From the NCBI GenBank assembly GCA_018268595.1, contig JAFDWH010000021.1:124001-188000 (forward strand): 64,000 nt of DNA, given 5' to 3'. The position numbers and the translations under genes were made by a program. Below are positions 44,816 through 53,327 of this stretch, in pieces (within the stretch, counting starts at the first letter, position 1; each line of letters opens with the position of its first letter). Below the pieces are notes generated by a model, which saw nothing but the letters and a program-made list of their open reading frames with translations, was not told the origin of the DNA and did no database searches. The DNA is from Actinomycetota bacterium. GTDB taxonomy: Bacteria; Actinomycetota; Thermoleophilia; Solirubrobacterales; Solirubrobacteraceae.

Positions 44816-45726
44816 TGGAGGCTTCGGGACAGGCCGCCGGACAGGCCGTCGCGCTCCCGCGCGAGCGCGCACGCGCGGGAGAGCCGTGGGCGGCGCGCGT
44901 GGGGCGGGCGGTCGCGCGCGGGCCGCTCAACATCCTGCTCGCCGTGCTGGCGGTGATGTGGCTCGTGCCGACGCTCGGGCTGCTGCTGACGTCGCTGCTG
45001 CCGGCGACGGCGATCACGCAGCAGGGCTGGTGGAACGTCGTCGCGCACCCGAGCCTCGCGACGTGGGAGAACTACAGGGCGATCTTCGCCAACTCCGCGA
45101 TCACGAGCGCGCTGTGGACGACCGTGCAGATCGCGGTCTTCAACACGGTGCTGCTGGTGGTCGTCGCGTCACTCGCCGGCTATGCGTTCGCGTGGCTCGA
45201 CTTCCGCGGGCGCGACTGGCTGTTCGTCGGCGTGATCGCGCTGCTCGTCGTGCCGTTGCAGGTCGCGCTGATCCCGATCTTCACGATCTACCAGGACACG
45301 GGCCTGTTCGACACGGTGCTCGGGCTGGTCCTCTTCCACGTCGCCTTCGGGCTGCCGTTCGGGATCTTCCTGATGCGCAACTTCTTCATCGGGATCCCGA
45401 GAGACATCATGGAGTCGGCGCGCATCGACGGGGCGTCGGAGTGGCGCATCTTCACGCGGCTGATCCTGCCGCTGGGGCTGCCGGCGATCGCCTCGCTGGC
45501 GATCTTCCAGTTCCTGTGGACGTGGAACGACCTGATCGTCGCGCTGACGTTCGGCCGCAACACGCAGCCGCTCACCGTCGCGATCTTCTCCCAGACGCGC
45601 CAGTTCGGCTCGAACATCGAGCTGATCGCGCCGGCCTCGTTCCTGTCGCTCGCGATCCCGCTCGTCGTGTTCCTCGCCTTCCAGCGCTTCTTCGTGCAGG
45701 GGCTGCTGGCGGGTTCGGTCAAATAG
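44815..45726 (+). CDS. sugar ABC permease (MalG type)
   Basis: This 303-aa inner-membrane permease partners with the MalF-type subunit. ATG 44815 overlaps the upstream stop (TGATG). It has six helices and the EAA coupling loop ESARIDGASEWRIFTRLILP (about 199-219). ENYRAIFANSAIT and WTWNDLIVALTF are typical of the MalG/CUT1 group. No insertion is present, unlike the partner subunit. It completes the operon of ATPase, binding protein and two permeases, all coupled by overlaps or a 4-base gap. Confidence 0.95.
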   Translation: MEASGQAAGQAVALPRERARAGEPWAARVGRAVARGPLNILLAVLAVMWLVPTLGLLLTSLLPATAITQQGWWNVVAHPSLATWENYRAIFANSAITSALWTTVQIAVFNTVLLVVVASLAGYAFAWLDFRGRDWLFVGVIALLVVPLQVALIPIFTIYQDTGLFDTVLGLVLFHVAFGLPFGIFLMRNFFIGIPRDIMESARIDGASEWRIFTRLILPLGLPAIASLAIFQFLWTWNDLIVALTFGRNTQPLTVAIFSQTRQFGSNIELIAPASFLSLAIPLVVFLAFQRFFVQGLLAGSVK

Positions 45727-45824
45727 TGACTGGACGCCGCCCTTAGACTGGTTAACGGACGTTCGGCCGACGCCCTCACACACAGGCGGCGGGCGCTGCC
45801 CGCTGCGCCAACGAGGGAGGTCCC

Positions 45825-46784
45825 ATGACCATGCGGAACACGGCCGCGCTCGTCGTCGTGCTGGCGGCCGCGGCGCTCGGGCTGCTCGCGGGCAGCGCCG
45901 GCGCCACCGAGTCGGTGGCGTTCGAACCGGGCAGATCGATAACTGCCTCGGGCACACTCACGATGACTGCCGAAGTGCTGAGCATGAGATGCCCAGTGAC
46001 GCTGTCGGGCTCTTTCGCCACCGGCAGTCTGGCGGCGACAAGAGGAACGCAGTGGGGATCGGTCTCCAGATTCACCTGGACAAGATGCTCTGGGGGTGAA
46101 TTGAACGCCGCGCTAAGCCTGCCGTGGCCGTTCAGATTCCGTTCGTTCCCGGCCGAATATCCGGCAGAAGCGAGAAGCGTGACGCTCGACCTCGGCGGCG
46201 TCGCGCTGCAGGGGACACTGTTCTCCACGTGCCTATATTCAGGGACCGTCGGGCAGCAGATCGGCCTCAGTCCCGAAGGCGAACTCGAAGAAGCGTGGAG
46301 AACCGGCAGCGTCACCGAGCTCGCCGAAGAAAGGCTCTCGCTCGTGTCCGGGGCCGGCTGCCCCTCGACGGCGAGGGTGTCCGGCACGCTGACGCTCACG
46401 CCGCAGCAGAACGTGCGGCGGTTCATCGGACGGCTCTCGATAATAGGCGGCTCGATCCCCGTCGGTGCGACCGAAGCGTCGGTGGTGATGAGCAACACCT
46501 CGCCCGTCACCTTCCCGGAAGTGGGCGTCGCGACCGTGCCGCTCACACCGCTCGAAATCATAGGAGCGCCGACGTTCCCGACCGACAACGCGGAAATGTT
46601 CAGGATCAAGGAAGAAAGAAACTTCTGCCAGAACACCAGGCTGCCGCCCGGCGGGTCGGTGGTGTGCAACACGGACATCAGATACATAGAAACGGCTGCG
46701 CGCCCGAAGACGGCGCACATGAGGATCGCGGCCGAACTCGGCGGGGTGGTCCGCTCGACCAACTGGCCCCTCAGAGCCGAATAG
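45825..46784 (+). CDS. exported beta-rich protein with strongly atypical codon usage
   Basis: This 319-aa secreted protein has a signal peptide (AALVVVLAAAALGLLAGSAGA) and GGGAGG-type ribosome site before ATG 45825. The mature part opens ITASGTLTMTAEVLSMRCPVTLSGSFA, a pattern I associate with exported proteins of Solirubrobacterales, and contains five Cys in likely disulphide pairs. No catalytic motif is seen. By hand count Arg is AGA (11) or AGG (5) in 16 of 22 mature codons. ATA is used five times for Ile and GAA commonly for Glu, all rare in neighbours. It follows the sugar importer by 98 bases but has its own ribosome site and a terminator. Function unknown. Confidence 0.85.
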   Translation: MTMRNTAALVVVLAAAALGLLAGSAGATESVAFEPGRSITASGTLTMTAEVLSMRCPVTLSGSFATGSLAATRGTQWGSVSRFTWTRCSGGELNAALSLPWPFRFRSFPAEYPAEARSVTLDLGGVALQGTLFSTCLYSGTVGQQIGLSPEGELEEAWRTGSVTELAEERLSLVSGAGCPSTARVSGTLTLTPQQNVRRFIGRLSIIGGSIPVGATEASVVMSNTSPVTFPEVGVATVPLTPLEIIGAPTFPTDNAEMFRIKEERNFCQNTRLPPGGSVVCNTDIRYIETAARPKTAHMRIAAELGGVVRSTNWPLRAE

Positions 46785-46793
46785 CGCCGCAAG

Positions 46794-46829
46794 CCGCCCG
46801 GCCGACCGGCTCCCCGGCCGGTCGGGCGG
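46794..46829 (+). terminator. hairpin terminator after the exported protein gene
   Basis: CCGCCCGGCCGACCGG and CCGGCCGGTCGGGCGG (16 bp, one G-T wobble and one mismatch) enclose a CTCC loop 9 bases after the stop codon. Confidence 0.7.
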
Positions 46830-46834
46830 CGTCG

Positions 46835-46840
46835 TACGAT
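46835..46840 (+). promoter_or_regulatory. TANNNT -10 box (TACGAT) for the methyltransferase gene
   Basis: TACGAT ends 8 bases before ATG 46849 and directly follows the upstream terminator. The GGGAG next to the ATG is too close to serve as a ribosome site, so a leaderless transcript is likely. Confidence 0.4.
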
Positions 46841-46848
46841 CGCGGGAG

Positions 46849-47571
46849 ATGACGTCGCTCTACGGCTCCGACCTCGCGCACGTGCACGACCTCGCCTTCG
46901 GCGGCTGGGCGCGCGACGCCGCGCCGTTCGTGCTGGCGCGCCTGCGGGAGGCGGAGGTCACGGACGGGCGCGTCGTCGACCTCGGTTGCGGCAGCGGCAT
47001 CTGGGCGGCGGAGCTGCTCGCCGCCGGCTACGACGTGGTCGGGGTCGACGGCTCGGCGGAGATGCTCGCGCTCGCCCGCCGGCGCGCGCCCGCGGCGCAG
47101 CTGGTGCACGGCTCGCTGCACGACGTCGCGCTGCCGCCCTGCGTGGCGGTCACCGCGCTCGGCGAGTGCGTCAACTACGGCAGGCCGCCGAGCCTCGAGC
47201 CGCTGTTCCGCCGCGTCTGGACGGCGCTGGAGCCGGGCGGCCTGTGGGTCTTCGACGCCGCCGCCCCCGGTCGCGAGCCGGCCGGCCGCAGGCGCGCGCG
47301 GCACGAGGGCGACGGCTGGGTGATGCGCGTCGAGGCGGCCGAGGATCGCGCCGCGCGCACGCTCATGCGGCGGATCGCGCTCGTGCGCGACGGGCGCACG
47401 AGCGAAGAGCGGCACGTGCTGCGGCTGTACGAGCGCGAGCAGGTGATCGACTGGCTCGAGGCGACCGGCTTCGACGTCACGACGCACGCGTCGTACGGCG
47501 CGGCGAGCGGCCTGCCGGGCGTGCACGTCTACGTCGCGCAGCGACGGGCACGCAGCGGTGGTACGGCTTGA
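46849..47571 (+). CDS. class I SAM-dependent methyltransferase
   Basis: This 240-aa soluble enzyme has motif I VVDLGCGSGIWAAELL (about 42-57), VVGVDGSAEMLALARRR with the acidic ribose-binding residue, and post-motif LEPGGLWVFDAAAPG. A C-terminal beta sheet of about 80 residues probably forms the acceptor site. The substrate is a small molecule by fold, but the specific acceptor is not recognisable. It converges with the receiver-kinase gene on the other strand, with 9 bases between the stops. Confidence 0.9.
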   Translation: MTSLYGSDLAHVHDLAFGGWARDAAPFVLARLREAEVTDGRVVDLGCGSGIWAAELLAAGYDVVGVDGSAEMLALARRRAPAAQLVHGSLHDVALPPCVAVTALGECVNYGRPPSLEPLFRRVWTALEPGGLWVFDAAAPGREPAGRRRARHEGDGWVMRVEAAEDRAARTLMRRIALVRDGRTSEERHVLRLYEREQVIDWLEATGFDVTTHASYGAASGLPGVHVYVAQRRARSGGTA

Positions 47572-47580
47572 TGCGCCGGT

Positions 47581-49275
47581 TCACGTAGGCGCCGGCCGCG
47601 TCGCGCCGGGCTCCCCCGCCGCGGCGGCGCGTCTCTCCTTCGGCAGGCGCGCGAGCGTCTCCTTGATCGCGGCGGTCCACACGAGCAGGCGCATGCGCGC
47701 CGCGGGATCGAGCTGGGTGACGCGGAACACCCGCAGCGCGTAGAGCAGGCACGTCACCGCATGCTGGCGCCTCGACACGCCCATCGTGCGGATCGCGATC
47801 CCCATCAGCGTCGCGGAGACGCGCGCCCAGTAGGGCGGGTCGGCGTCGGGGCGGCCGTCCCACCAGTCGTCGCCCGCCGAGAAGTCGTGTGCCCACAGCT
47901 TGCGCTCGATCGCCAGGTCGCGGATCGCGTGCTCGCCGACGTCGGCCCACACCGTCGGGGTCAGGCGCAGGCTCGCCTCCAGCCCGGCGAGGTCGAGCGT
48001 GACCGGGCCGCGCTCGGTGTGGCGGAAGTCGATCAGCACGATCTCGTTCGTGCTCGAGACGATCACGTTGCTGGCGTTGAGGTCGCCGTGCACGACACTC
48101 TGGTCGTAGAAGCCGCGGACGTTGCCCGCCACGAGGTCGGCGTCGACCGGCAGCTCGACGCGGCCCCCACCGGGGAAGACCAGTGCGCTGCCCGACTTGG
48201 TCGCGCCGAACGAAGCGGCGCGCCGCGTGCTGAACGCGTCCGCCTCGGCGATCACCTTGAGGGCGTCGAGGCGGTAGGCGCGCCGGAAGAAGCCGGCGAG
48301 GTCGCGCGCGCGCGGGCCGCCGCCGCGCCAGTCGCCCTCGTCGCCGAGCAGCTGCCGGATCGTCGCGTGCGCGCGCTCGTCCTGCGCGTTGAAGAGGCTC
48401 TGCAACGCGACGATGTCGCGCGGCGAGCTGCCGGCGAACGAGTAGCAGATCGCCCCGAGCGTGTCGCCGACCGCATGGCCGAGCAGCTCCACGCGGCGAT
48501 GCAGCGAGAGCCGGAAGCGCACGTAGCGGTCGTAGCGCCGCAGCTCCTCGAGCGTGTCGTGGCGCGGCCCGATCTTCACGACGCACTGGATCCCGTCGTC
48601 CTGCGCGCCCGTGCGCGGGCGGCCGTAGGCGACGATCGAGCGGCTCTTGCCGCCTTCGAGCAGCTCGAGGTCGATCGCGGCGATGTCGTCGACCGCCCTG
48701 CCCTCGTTCGCGTCGCGCTCGATGTCCTGCCCGAACGCGCTCGAGACGACGTAGTCGAGCTCCTCCACGGTGGTCGCGACGGGCCGCCCGCGCGGCGTCG
48801 TCCCGCCGCGCAGCCGGCGGCCCTGGAGCTGCTCGTAGAGCAGCTCCAGCGGGCCGACGTCGACCGGCGCCCGCAGCCACTCGAGCGCCGCAACTTCGAC
48901 GTAGTCGACGAACAGATGGTCGAAGTTCTCCTTGTCGACGGCGCCGTCGATCACGCGGTTGGCCGGGTCGAGCATGTCGAAGATGCCGGTGCGGTACTCG
49001 TTCGGCCGCCCGGTCAGCAGCAGCCGTCGGCAGCTCGGGCGGACGTCCGCGAGCAGGCGCAGGATCGTCAGCCCGTCGACGTTGGGACGCGCGGTCCGGT
49101 CGAGCTCGATGTCGACGAACGCGACGTTGAAGTAGTGGTCGGCGATCAGCGCGTCGGCCTCGTCGAGGTTGCGGCCGACCGAGACGTGGATCCCGCGCTC
49201 GGGCGCGGCCGACTCCAGCGCGATGTCGAGCAGGTCGGTGTCGTCGTCGACGACGAGCGCGCGGAAGGTCCTCAC
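47581..49275 (-). CDS. receiver domain fused to an APH-like phosphotransferase
   Basis: This 564-aa protein has an N-terminal receiver (residues 1-130: FRALVVDDDTDLL, phosphoacceptor Asp55 in VAFVDIELD, LLLTGRP, and VDKENFD where the conserved Lys lies). A linker region (about 130-250) follows, then a kinase-like domain of the aminoglycoside/choline phosphotransferase fold. That domain has VVKIGPRHDTLEEL (nucleotide-contact Lys), the catalytic loop VVHGDLNASNVIV (His396, Asp398, Asn403) and EIVLIDFRH (Asp416, metal). The two intact catalytic motifs argue for an active kinase controlled by phosphorylation of the receiver. The fold resembles the TCAD9-type kinases proposed in ternary conflict systems, a comparison from memory. 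GTG 49275 overlaps by four bases the stop of the sensor gene. Confidence 0.85.
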   Translation of the reverse strand: MRTFRALVVDDDTDLLDIALESAAPERGIHVSVGRNLDEADALIADHYFNVAFVDIELDRTARPNVDGLTILRLLADVRPSCRRLLLTGRPNEYRTGIFDMLDPANRVIDGAVDKENFDHLFVDYVEVAALEWLRAPVDVGPLELLYEQLQGRRLRGGTTPRGRPVATTVEELDYVVSSAFGQDIERDANEGRAVDDIAAIDLELLEGGKSRSIVAYGRPRTGAQDDGIQCVVKIGPRHDTLEELRRYDRYVRFRLSLHRRVELLGHAVGDTLGAICYSFAGSSPRDIVALQSLFNAQDERAHATIRQLLGDEGDWRGGGPRARDLAGFFRRAYRLDALKVIAEADAFSTRRAASFGATKSGSALVFPGGGRVELPVDADLVAGNVRGFYDQSVVHGDLNASNVIVSSTNEIVLIDFRHTERGPVTLDLAGLEASLRLTPTVWADVGEHAIRDLAIERKLWAHDFSAGDDWWDGRPDADPPYWARVSATLMGIAIRTMGVSRRQHAVTCLLYALRVFRVTQLDPAARMRLLVWTAAIKETLARLPKERRAAAAGEPGATRPAPT

Positions 49276-51638
49276 GCCTCGCCTCCGGAGCGGTCGGTCG
49301 CCGGCGCCTCGAGCGCGACCGGCAGGTGCACGCGCGCGATGAACCATCTGCTGCGGTTGTGCTCGATGTGCACGTCGCCGCCGAGCGAGCGCATCAGCGC
49401 GCCGCTCGTGTAGGCCCCGATGTGCAGGCGCCGCCCCAGCGGGAAGCGGACCGGCACGCGGTACAGGCACTCGGCCGTGTGCGCTCGCATCGCGCGCGGC
49501 ACGCGGTTGCCGATCGAGAGCGCCAGGTACTCGCGCCCGCCGGCGTCGAAGCTGTTCCAGCGCAGCCAGCCCTCGAGCTGCGATCTGAGCATCTGCCGGT
49601 GCGCGTTGCGCAGCAGCTCCTCGAACACCACGCGCAGGATCAGCGTGCGCGTGCCGGTGTGCGCGATCGACACGGCCGGCGCGTTGCGGCGCTCGAAGAT
49701 GCCGTCGAAGTTCAGCTCCTCCAGGACCTCGGCGAGGATCGCCTCGGTCGTGAGCGGCGCGTCGACGACGTCGGCCGTCCCCGGGACGATCAGGCGCAGG
49801 ATCTCGTTCGCGATCCCGTGGATCTCCACGTCGGCGCCGGCGCGCTTGCGCAGCTCTCTGACCTGCCGGAAGATCTGGTGCTGGTTGGCGGTCGCCGCGA
49901 TCGTCATCGAGAAGACCTGCTGCTCCTGGGCGCGCCGCGCGTGCTGGATCGCGAGGCCGACCTGCTCGACGATCGCGTGCGCGGTGTCGAGCGTGTCCTC
50001 GTAGCCGTAGGGAAAGCGGCTCTCGAGGTTGAGCGTCCCCGTGATGCGACCGCCGACGAAGATCGGCAGGCACAGCTCGGAGCGCGTGCCCTCGCGCACC
50101 TCCAGGTACCCGTCCAGCCGCTTGTAGCGTCTGCGCGCGGGCGCGAACTTCGTGCGGTCGAGGTAGCAGTGCTCGCCCGCGCGCGCCACCCACGCGTTGA
50201 CGCTGTGGAAGTCGCGGATCGAGATCTGCGCGTGCCGGTCGTCCATGCACGACGGCGGGTACGCGGCGAAGCGGACGAGCGTCCGCTGGTCGAGCGACAG
50301 CAGGCGCACCGTCGCCGAGCGGCTGCGCGTGAGGTCGGCGACCATCTGCAGCGTCTCGTCGATCGCGCCCTTGGCCGGCAGCGCGTCCGGCGGGATCCCC
50401 GCGCAGCCGTCGCCGTAGCTGCCGTGCAGCGTGACCGGGGAAGAGAGCGCGTTGCGGCGCGTGAGGTCCGCGAGCGAGCTCGAGAACCGCGACAGCAGCA
50501 TCTGCGTGCGCCACATGCTCAGGCGGTTGGCGATCAGCCGCAGGATCGTCACGTCGCGGTAGGTGAAGTAGCCGCGGTCGAAGGGCCGCACCTTCTCGAC
50601 GTTGATGACGCCGATCGTCGCTCCGGCGCCCGTGCGCAGGCGTGCCTGCACGATCGGCACGGCCAGCTCCGCGAAGGCGTGCTGGCCGCTTGCGAGCCCC
50701 GACGTGTGCCCGCTGCCGGGGTGCATGAGCATGAAGTCGCGCGCGTCGTTGATCACGCGTGGGCGCCGGCGCCGGTAGACCCACGCGACGACGCTCTTGG
50801 GGTCGTCGAACGGGATCGTTCTGCGCGGGCGCACGTTGCGGATCTCGGCCTCGAGCGCGAGGTCCGCGTCCTTCGTGTCGAAGTAGACGTTCCCGACGCT
50901 GCTGCCGGTCAGCTCCAGCGCCGCTTCCAGCATCAGGCGCGGGAGCGCGCTGGGGTCGAGCTGCGCGAGCTGCTGCGCGTGGTTGAACGACTCGAGCTGC
51001 TCCGTCACGGCCGGATCGAGCCGCTCGAGCGTGGTCTCGACGTCCTGCTCGGCCAGCAGGTTGCCGTGCACGACGACGGGGGCGCTCGCGTTGACCATGT
51101 ACAGCAGCTCGTCCATCGCGGCGTCGACCGCTTCGCAGGGCAGCGCCACGCCCGGGGTGTTGAGCACGACGTGGATCGCCGCCGGCACGATGCCGCGATC
51201 GGCGGCGGCCGGGCCGACCGCCGGACTGCGGCTGAGGATCGCCACCGGGCCCGACAGCAGCGGCGCGACGGAGGAGAACGGCGACTGCGCCCGCAGCGCG
51301 CTCGCGAACTGCTCGGGCGCGACGCGAGCCAGCTCGAAGTCGGTGAGCGTGGAGACGATCGGGCCCGGTCGCGCCGCCAGCGCGGCGAGGCGGCCGCGAT
51401 GGCGGTGCGTCATCGACCAGTGACGGTGCGACGGCAGCAGCAGCGAGTGGAACAGCGTCTCCCCGCGGAAGGCGATCAGCAGCGCCGCCTCGGCTTGCGC
51501 CTGCTCGCGCAGCCGGCTGACGTGAGCTTCGATCGCCTCGGCCTCGCAGTAGCGGCCGAACAGCAGGTACTCGGTCGGCGTCCAGGCGGCGTGCGGACGC
51601 GCGGCGAAGGACCGGCTCTGAGCGGTCACGGCGAGCAT
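49272..51638 (-). CDS. GAF-GAF-ATPase sensor protein, partner of the receiver-kinase
   Basis: This 788-aa soluble protein starts MLAVTAQSRSFAARP. An N-terminal region of about 225 residues of unknown fold (WSMTHRHRGRLAALAARPGP) precedes GAF domain 1 (about 228-375), GAF domain 2 (about 423-563) and a C-terminal GHKL-type ATPase-like domain. The latter has an N-box-like VVFEELLRNAHRQM (about 667-680) and an RLHIGAYTSGALMRSLGGDV segment in the position of the G2 box. Its GxGxG loops are degenerate, and no phosphoacceptor His of the HisKA type is visible. It may sense a small ligand through GAF and either phosphorylate the receiver of the downstream protein in an unorthodox way or regulate it by binding. 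The 4-base GTGA overlap with the next gene implies tight coupling. Confidence 0.85.
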   Translation of the reverse strand: MLAVTAQSRSFAARPHAAWTPTEYLLFGRYCEAEAIEAHVSRLREQAQAEAALLIAFRGETLFHSLLLPSHRHWSMTHRHRGRLAALAARPGPIVSTLTDFELARVAPEQFASALRAQSPFSSVAPLLSGPVAILSRSPAVGPAAADRGIVPAAIHVVLNTPGVALPCEAVDAAMDELLYMVNASAPVVVHGNLLAEQDVETTLERLDPAVTEQLESFNHAQQLAQLDPSALPRLMLEAALELTGSSVGNVYFDTKDADLALEAEIRNVRPRRTIPFDDPKSVVAWVYRRRRPRVINDARDFMLMHPGSGHTSGLASGQHAFAELAVPIVQARLRTGAGATIGVINVEKVRPFDRGYFTYRDVTILRLIANRLSMWRTQMLLSRFSSSLADLTRRNALSSPVTLHGSYGDGCAGIPPDALPAKGAIDETLQMVADLTRSRSATVRLLSLDQRTLVRFAAYPPSCMDDRHAQISIRDFHSVNAWVARAGEHCYLDRTKFAPARRRYKRLDGYLEVREGTRSELCLPIFVGGRITGTLNLESRFPYGYEDTLDTAHAIVEQVGLAIQHARRAQEQQVFSMTIAATANQHQIFRQVRELRKRAGADVEIHGIANEILRLIVPGTADVVDAPLTTEAILAEVLEELNFDGIFERRNAPAVSIAHTGTRTLILRVVFEELLRNAHRQMLRSQLEGWLRWNSFDAGGREYLALSIGNRVPRAMRAHTAECLYRVPVRFPLGRRLHIGAYTSGALMRSLGGDVHIEHNRSRWFIARVHLPVALEAPATDRSGGEA

Positions 51639-51736
51639 ACTGCTGAAGGACGGGCCATCGTGCAACTGGGAAGTGGTGCACCAATCGATCGCCCGGGGTG
51701 GGACGGGCGGGCTCCCACCGGACGACTGCTTTCGTG

Positions 51737-51742
51737 TACGCT
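51737..51742 (+). promoter_or_regulatory. duplicated TACGCT box before the second methyltransferase gene
   Basis: TACGCT at 51737-51742 ends 8 bases before ATG 51751 and is repeated at 51745-51750. There is no ribosome site. The first copy fits a -10 box for a leaderless transcript. Confidence 0.4.
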
Positions 51743-51750
51743 TGTACGCT

Positions 51751-52527
51751 ATGACGAACAGAACGGACACGCGTGAGTGGGACGCCGGCGCCTACGACAC
51801 GCTCAACGCGCCGATGACGGCGCGCGGGAACGACGCCGTCGCGCGCCTCGAGCTGCGCGGCGACGAGACGGTGCTGGACGCCGGCTGCGGCACCGGGGAG
51901 GTGACGGCGACGCTGCTGGAGCGCCTGCCGCGCGGCCATGCGATCGCCTTGGACGGCTCGCGCGCGATGCTCGACGCCGCGCGCGAGCGCTTCGCCGCCG
52001 ACGCGCGCGTGTCGTTCTTGCACGCCGACCTCGGCGAGCCGCTGACCGGCCCGCTCGGCGGCGCGCGCGTGGACGCGATCGTCTCGACCTCGACGTTCCA
52101 CTGGGTGCGCGACCACGACGCGCTGTTCCGCCATCTCGCCGGCGCGCTGACGCCCGGCGGCCAGCTCGTCGTCGACTGCGGCGGGGCCGGCAACATCGCG
52201 GCGGTGCTGGACGCGCTGCGCGCGCTCGGCCACCACGAGCACCCGTGGACGTACGCCGGCGTCGGGGAGACCGAGGCGCGGCTGCGCGCGGCCGGCTTCG
52301 ACCGCACGGACGTGCGGCTCGTGCCGCGCACGACCCGCTTCGAGAGCGACGAGCAGCTCGAGCGCTTCCTCACGAGCGTCGTGCTGCGCACGTTCGTGAC
52401 GGAGCTCGGCGACGAGGCCGGCGGCGCGCTCGTGCGCGACGTCGCGGCGCGGCTGCCGGCGCGCGAGATCCGCTGGGTGCGGCTCGAGGTCGTCGCGCGG
52501 CTCAGCGACGCGGGCGCGGCTGCGTGA
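51751..52527 (+). CDS. class I SAM-dependent methyltransferase (trans-aconitate methyltransferase-like)
   Basis: This 258-aa soluble enzyme has motif I VLDAGCGTGEVTATLLERL (about 42-60), AIALDGSRAMLDAARERF, and the FHWVRDHDALFRHLAGALTPGG segment characteristic of the Tam/trans-aconitate 2-methyltransferase group. The C-terminal half resembles that family but without a diagnostic residue I can name. It is divergent from the GAF sensor gene with a 112-bp gap and overlaps by 26 bases the convergent hypothetical gene. It is not closely similar to the methyltransferase at 46849 beyond the fold. Confidence 0.9.
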   Translation: MTNRTDTREWDAGAYDTLNAPMTARGNDAVARLELRGDETVLDAGCGTGEVTATLLERLPRGHAIALDGSRAMLDAARERFAADARVSFLHADLGEPLTGPLGGARVDAIVSTSTFHWVRDHDALFRHLAGALTPGGQLVVDCGGAGNIAAVLDALRALGHHEHPWTYAGVGETEARLRAAGFDRTDVRLVPRTTRFESDEQLERFLTSVVLRTFVTELGDEAGGALVRDVAARLPAREIRWVRLEVVARLSDAGAAA

Positions 52528-53293
52528 GCGCCAGCGTCGCGCGCTCCTCGTAGCGCACGTCGCCGACGATCGTCCCGGTCGTGCTGGCGTTCGCGAGCGC
52601 GCGGCGCACGACGAGCCCGCTGCCCGGCAGCAGCCACGCGAAGGTCGTGCCGACGCCGGTCGTCTCGCCGCTGACGCGCGTCGTCGTGCGCAGCAGCAGC
52701 GTGGACACGCGGCGCCCGTCGAGCGTCAGCGTGCGCGGGCCGACGACGCTCGTCGCGTCGGCGGTCGTCGTGCCCGCGATCGCGCAGCGGCTCGACCAGC
52801 GGGCGCCGCGCGCGAGCCGCGCGGGCAGCCACGTCGAGCCGGGCGCGCACGCGTACGCGCGACGGTCGACGTGGCCGGCGAACTCGTGCTCCTCGCTCTG
52901 GTTCAGCAGGCGCCACGAGCCGTCCGCGCGCGGGCACGCGAGCAGCGCGTCGTGGCGTGTGGCGAGCACGTCCCAGCGCGTGCGCAGGCAGCCGCCGGGC
53001 GTGGCCGTCACCGCGACCGTCGTGCGGGCCGGATAGGCGTGGCGGCGGCTGCCGAGCACGTGCGAGACCTCGAAGCCGCGCGTGTCGTAGACGTAGACGC
53101 CCGGCTGCGGCGCGCGGCCGCGCAGCGCCGGCGGGAGCGTGCGCGCGCTCGGCGGCAGCGCGCGGAAGCGCGCGAGCGCGGCGGCGACCGAGGCCGGCTC
53201 GGACGACTCGTGCGTCGCGAGGCGGAAGGCGCCGTAGCCGGCGAGCGCGACGGCGGGGACGGCGAGGGCGATCACGACGCGCGAGCGGCGCAC
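52502..53293 (-). CDS. membrane-anchored exported protein of unknown function
   Basis: This 263-aa protein begins MRRSRVVIALAVPAVALAGYGA, a signal anchor. The mature part is Thr/Arg-rich and beta-stranded, with GVYVYDTRGFEVS, a Cys pair (GGCLRTRWDVLAT and LLACPRADG), and a second Cys pair (YACAPG, SSRCAIAG). No enzymatic motif is seen. I do not recognise the family. It overlaps the methyltransferase 3' end by 26 bases on the opposite strand. Confidence 0.8.
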   Translation of the reverse strand: MRRSRVVIALAVPAVALAGYGAFRLATHESSEPASVAAALARFRALPPSARTLPPALRGRAPQPGVYVYDTRGFEVSHVLGSRRHAYPARTTVAVTATPGGCLRTRWDVLATRHDALLACPRADGSWRLLNQSEEHEFAGHVDRRAYACAPGSTWLPARLARGARWSSRCAIAGTTTADATSVVGPRTLTLDGRRVSTLLLRTTTRVSGETTGVGTTFAWLLPGSGLVVRRALANASTTGTIVGDVRYEERATLALTQPRPRR

Positions 53294-53327
53294 GCCGCGA
53301 CCGTAGCGGGCGGTGCGGCCGGTGCCC

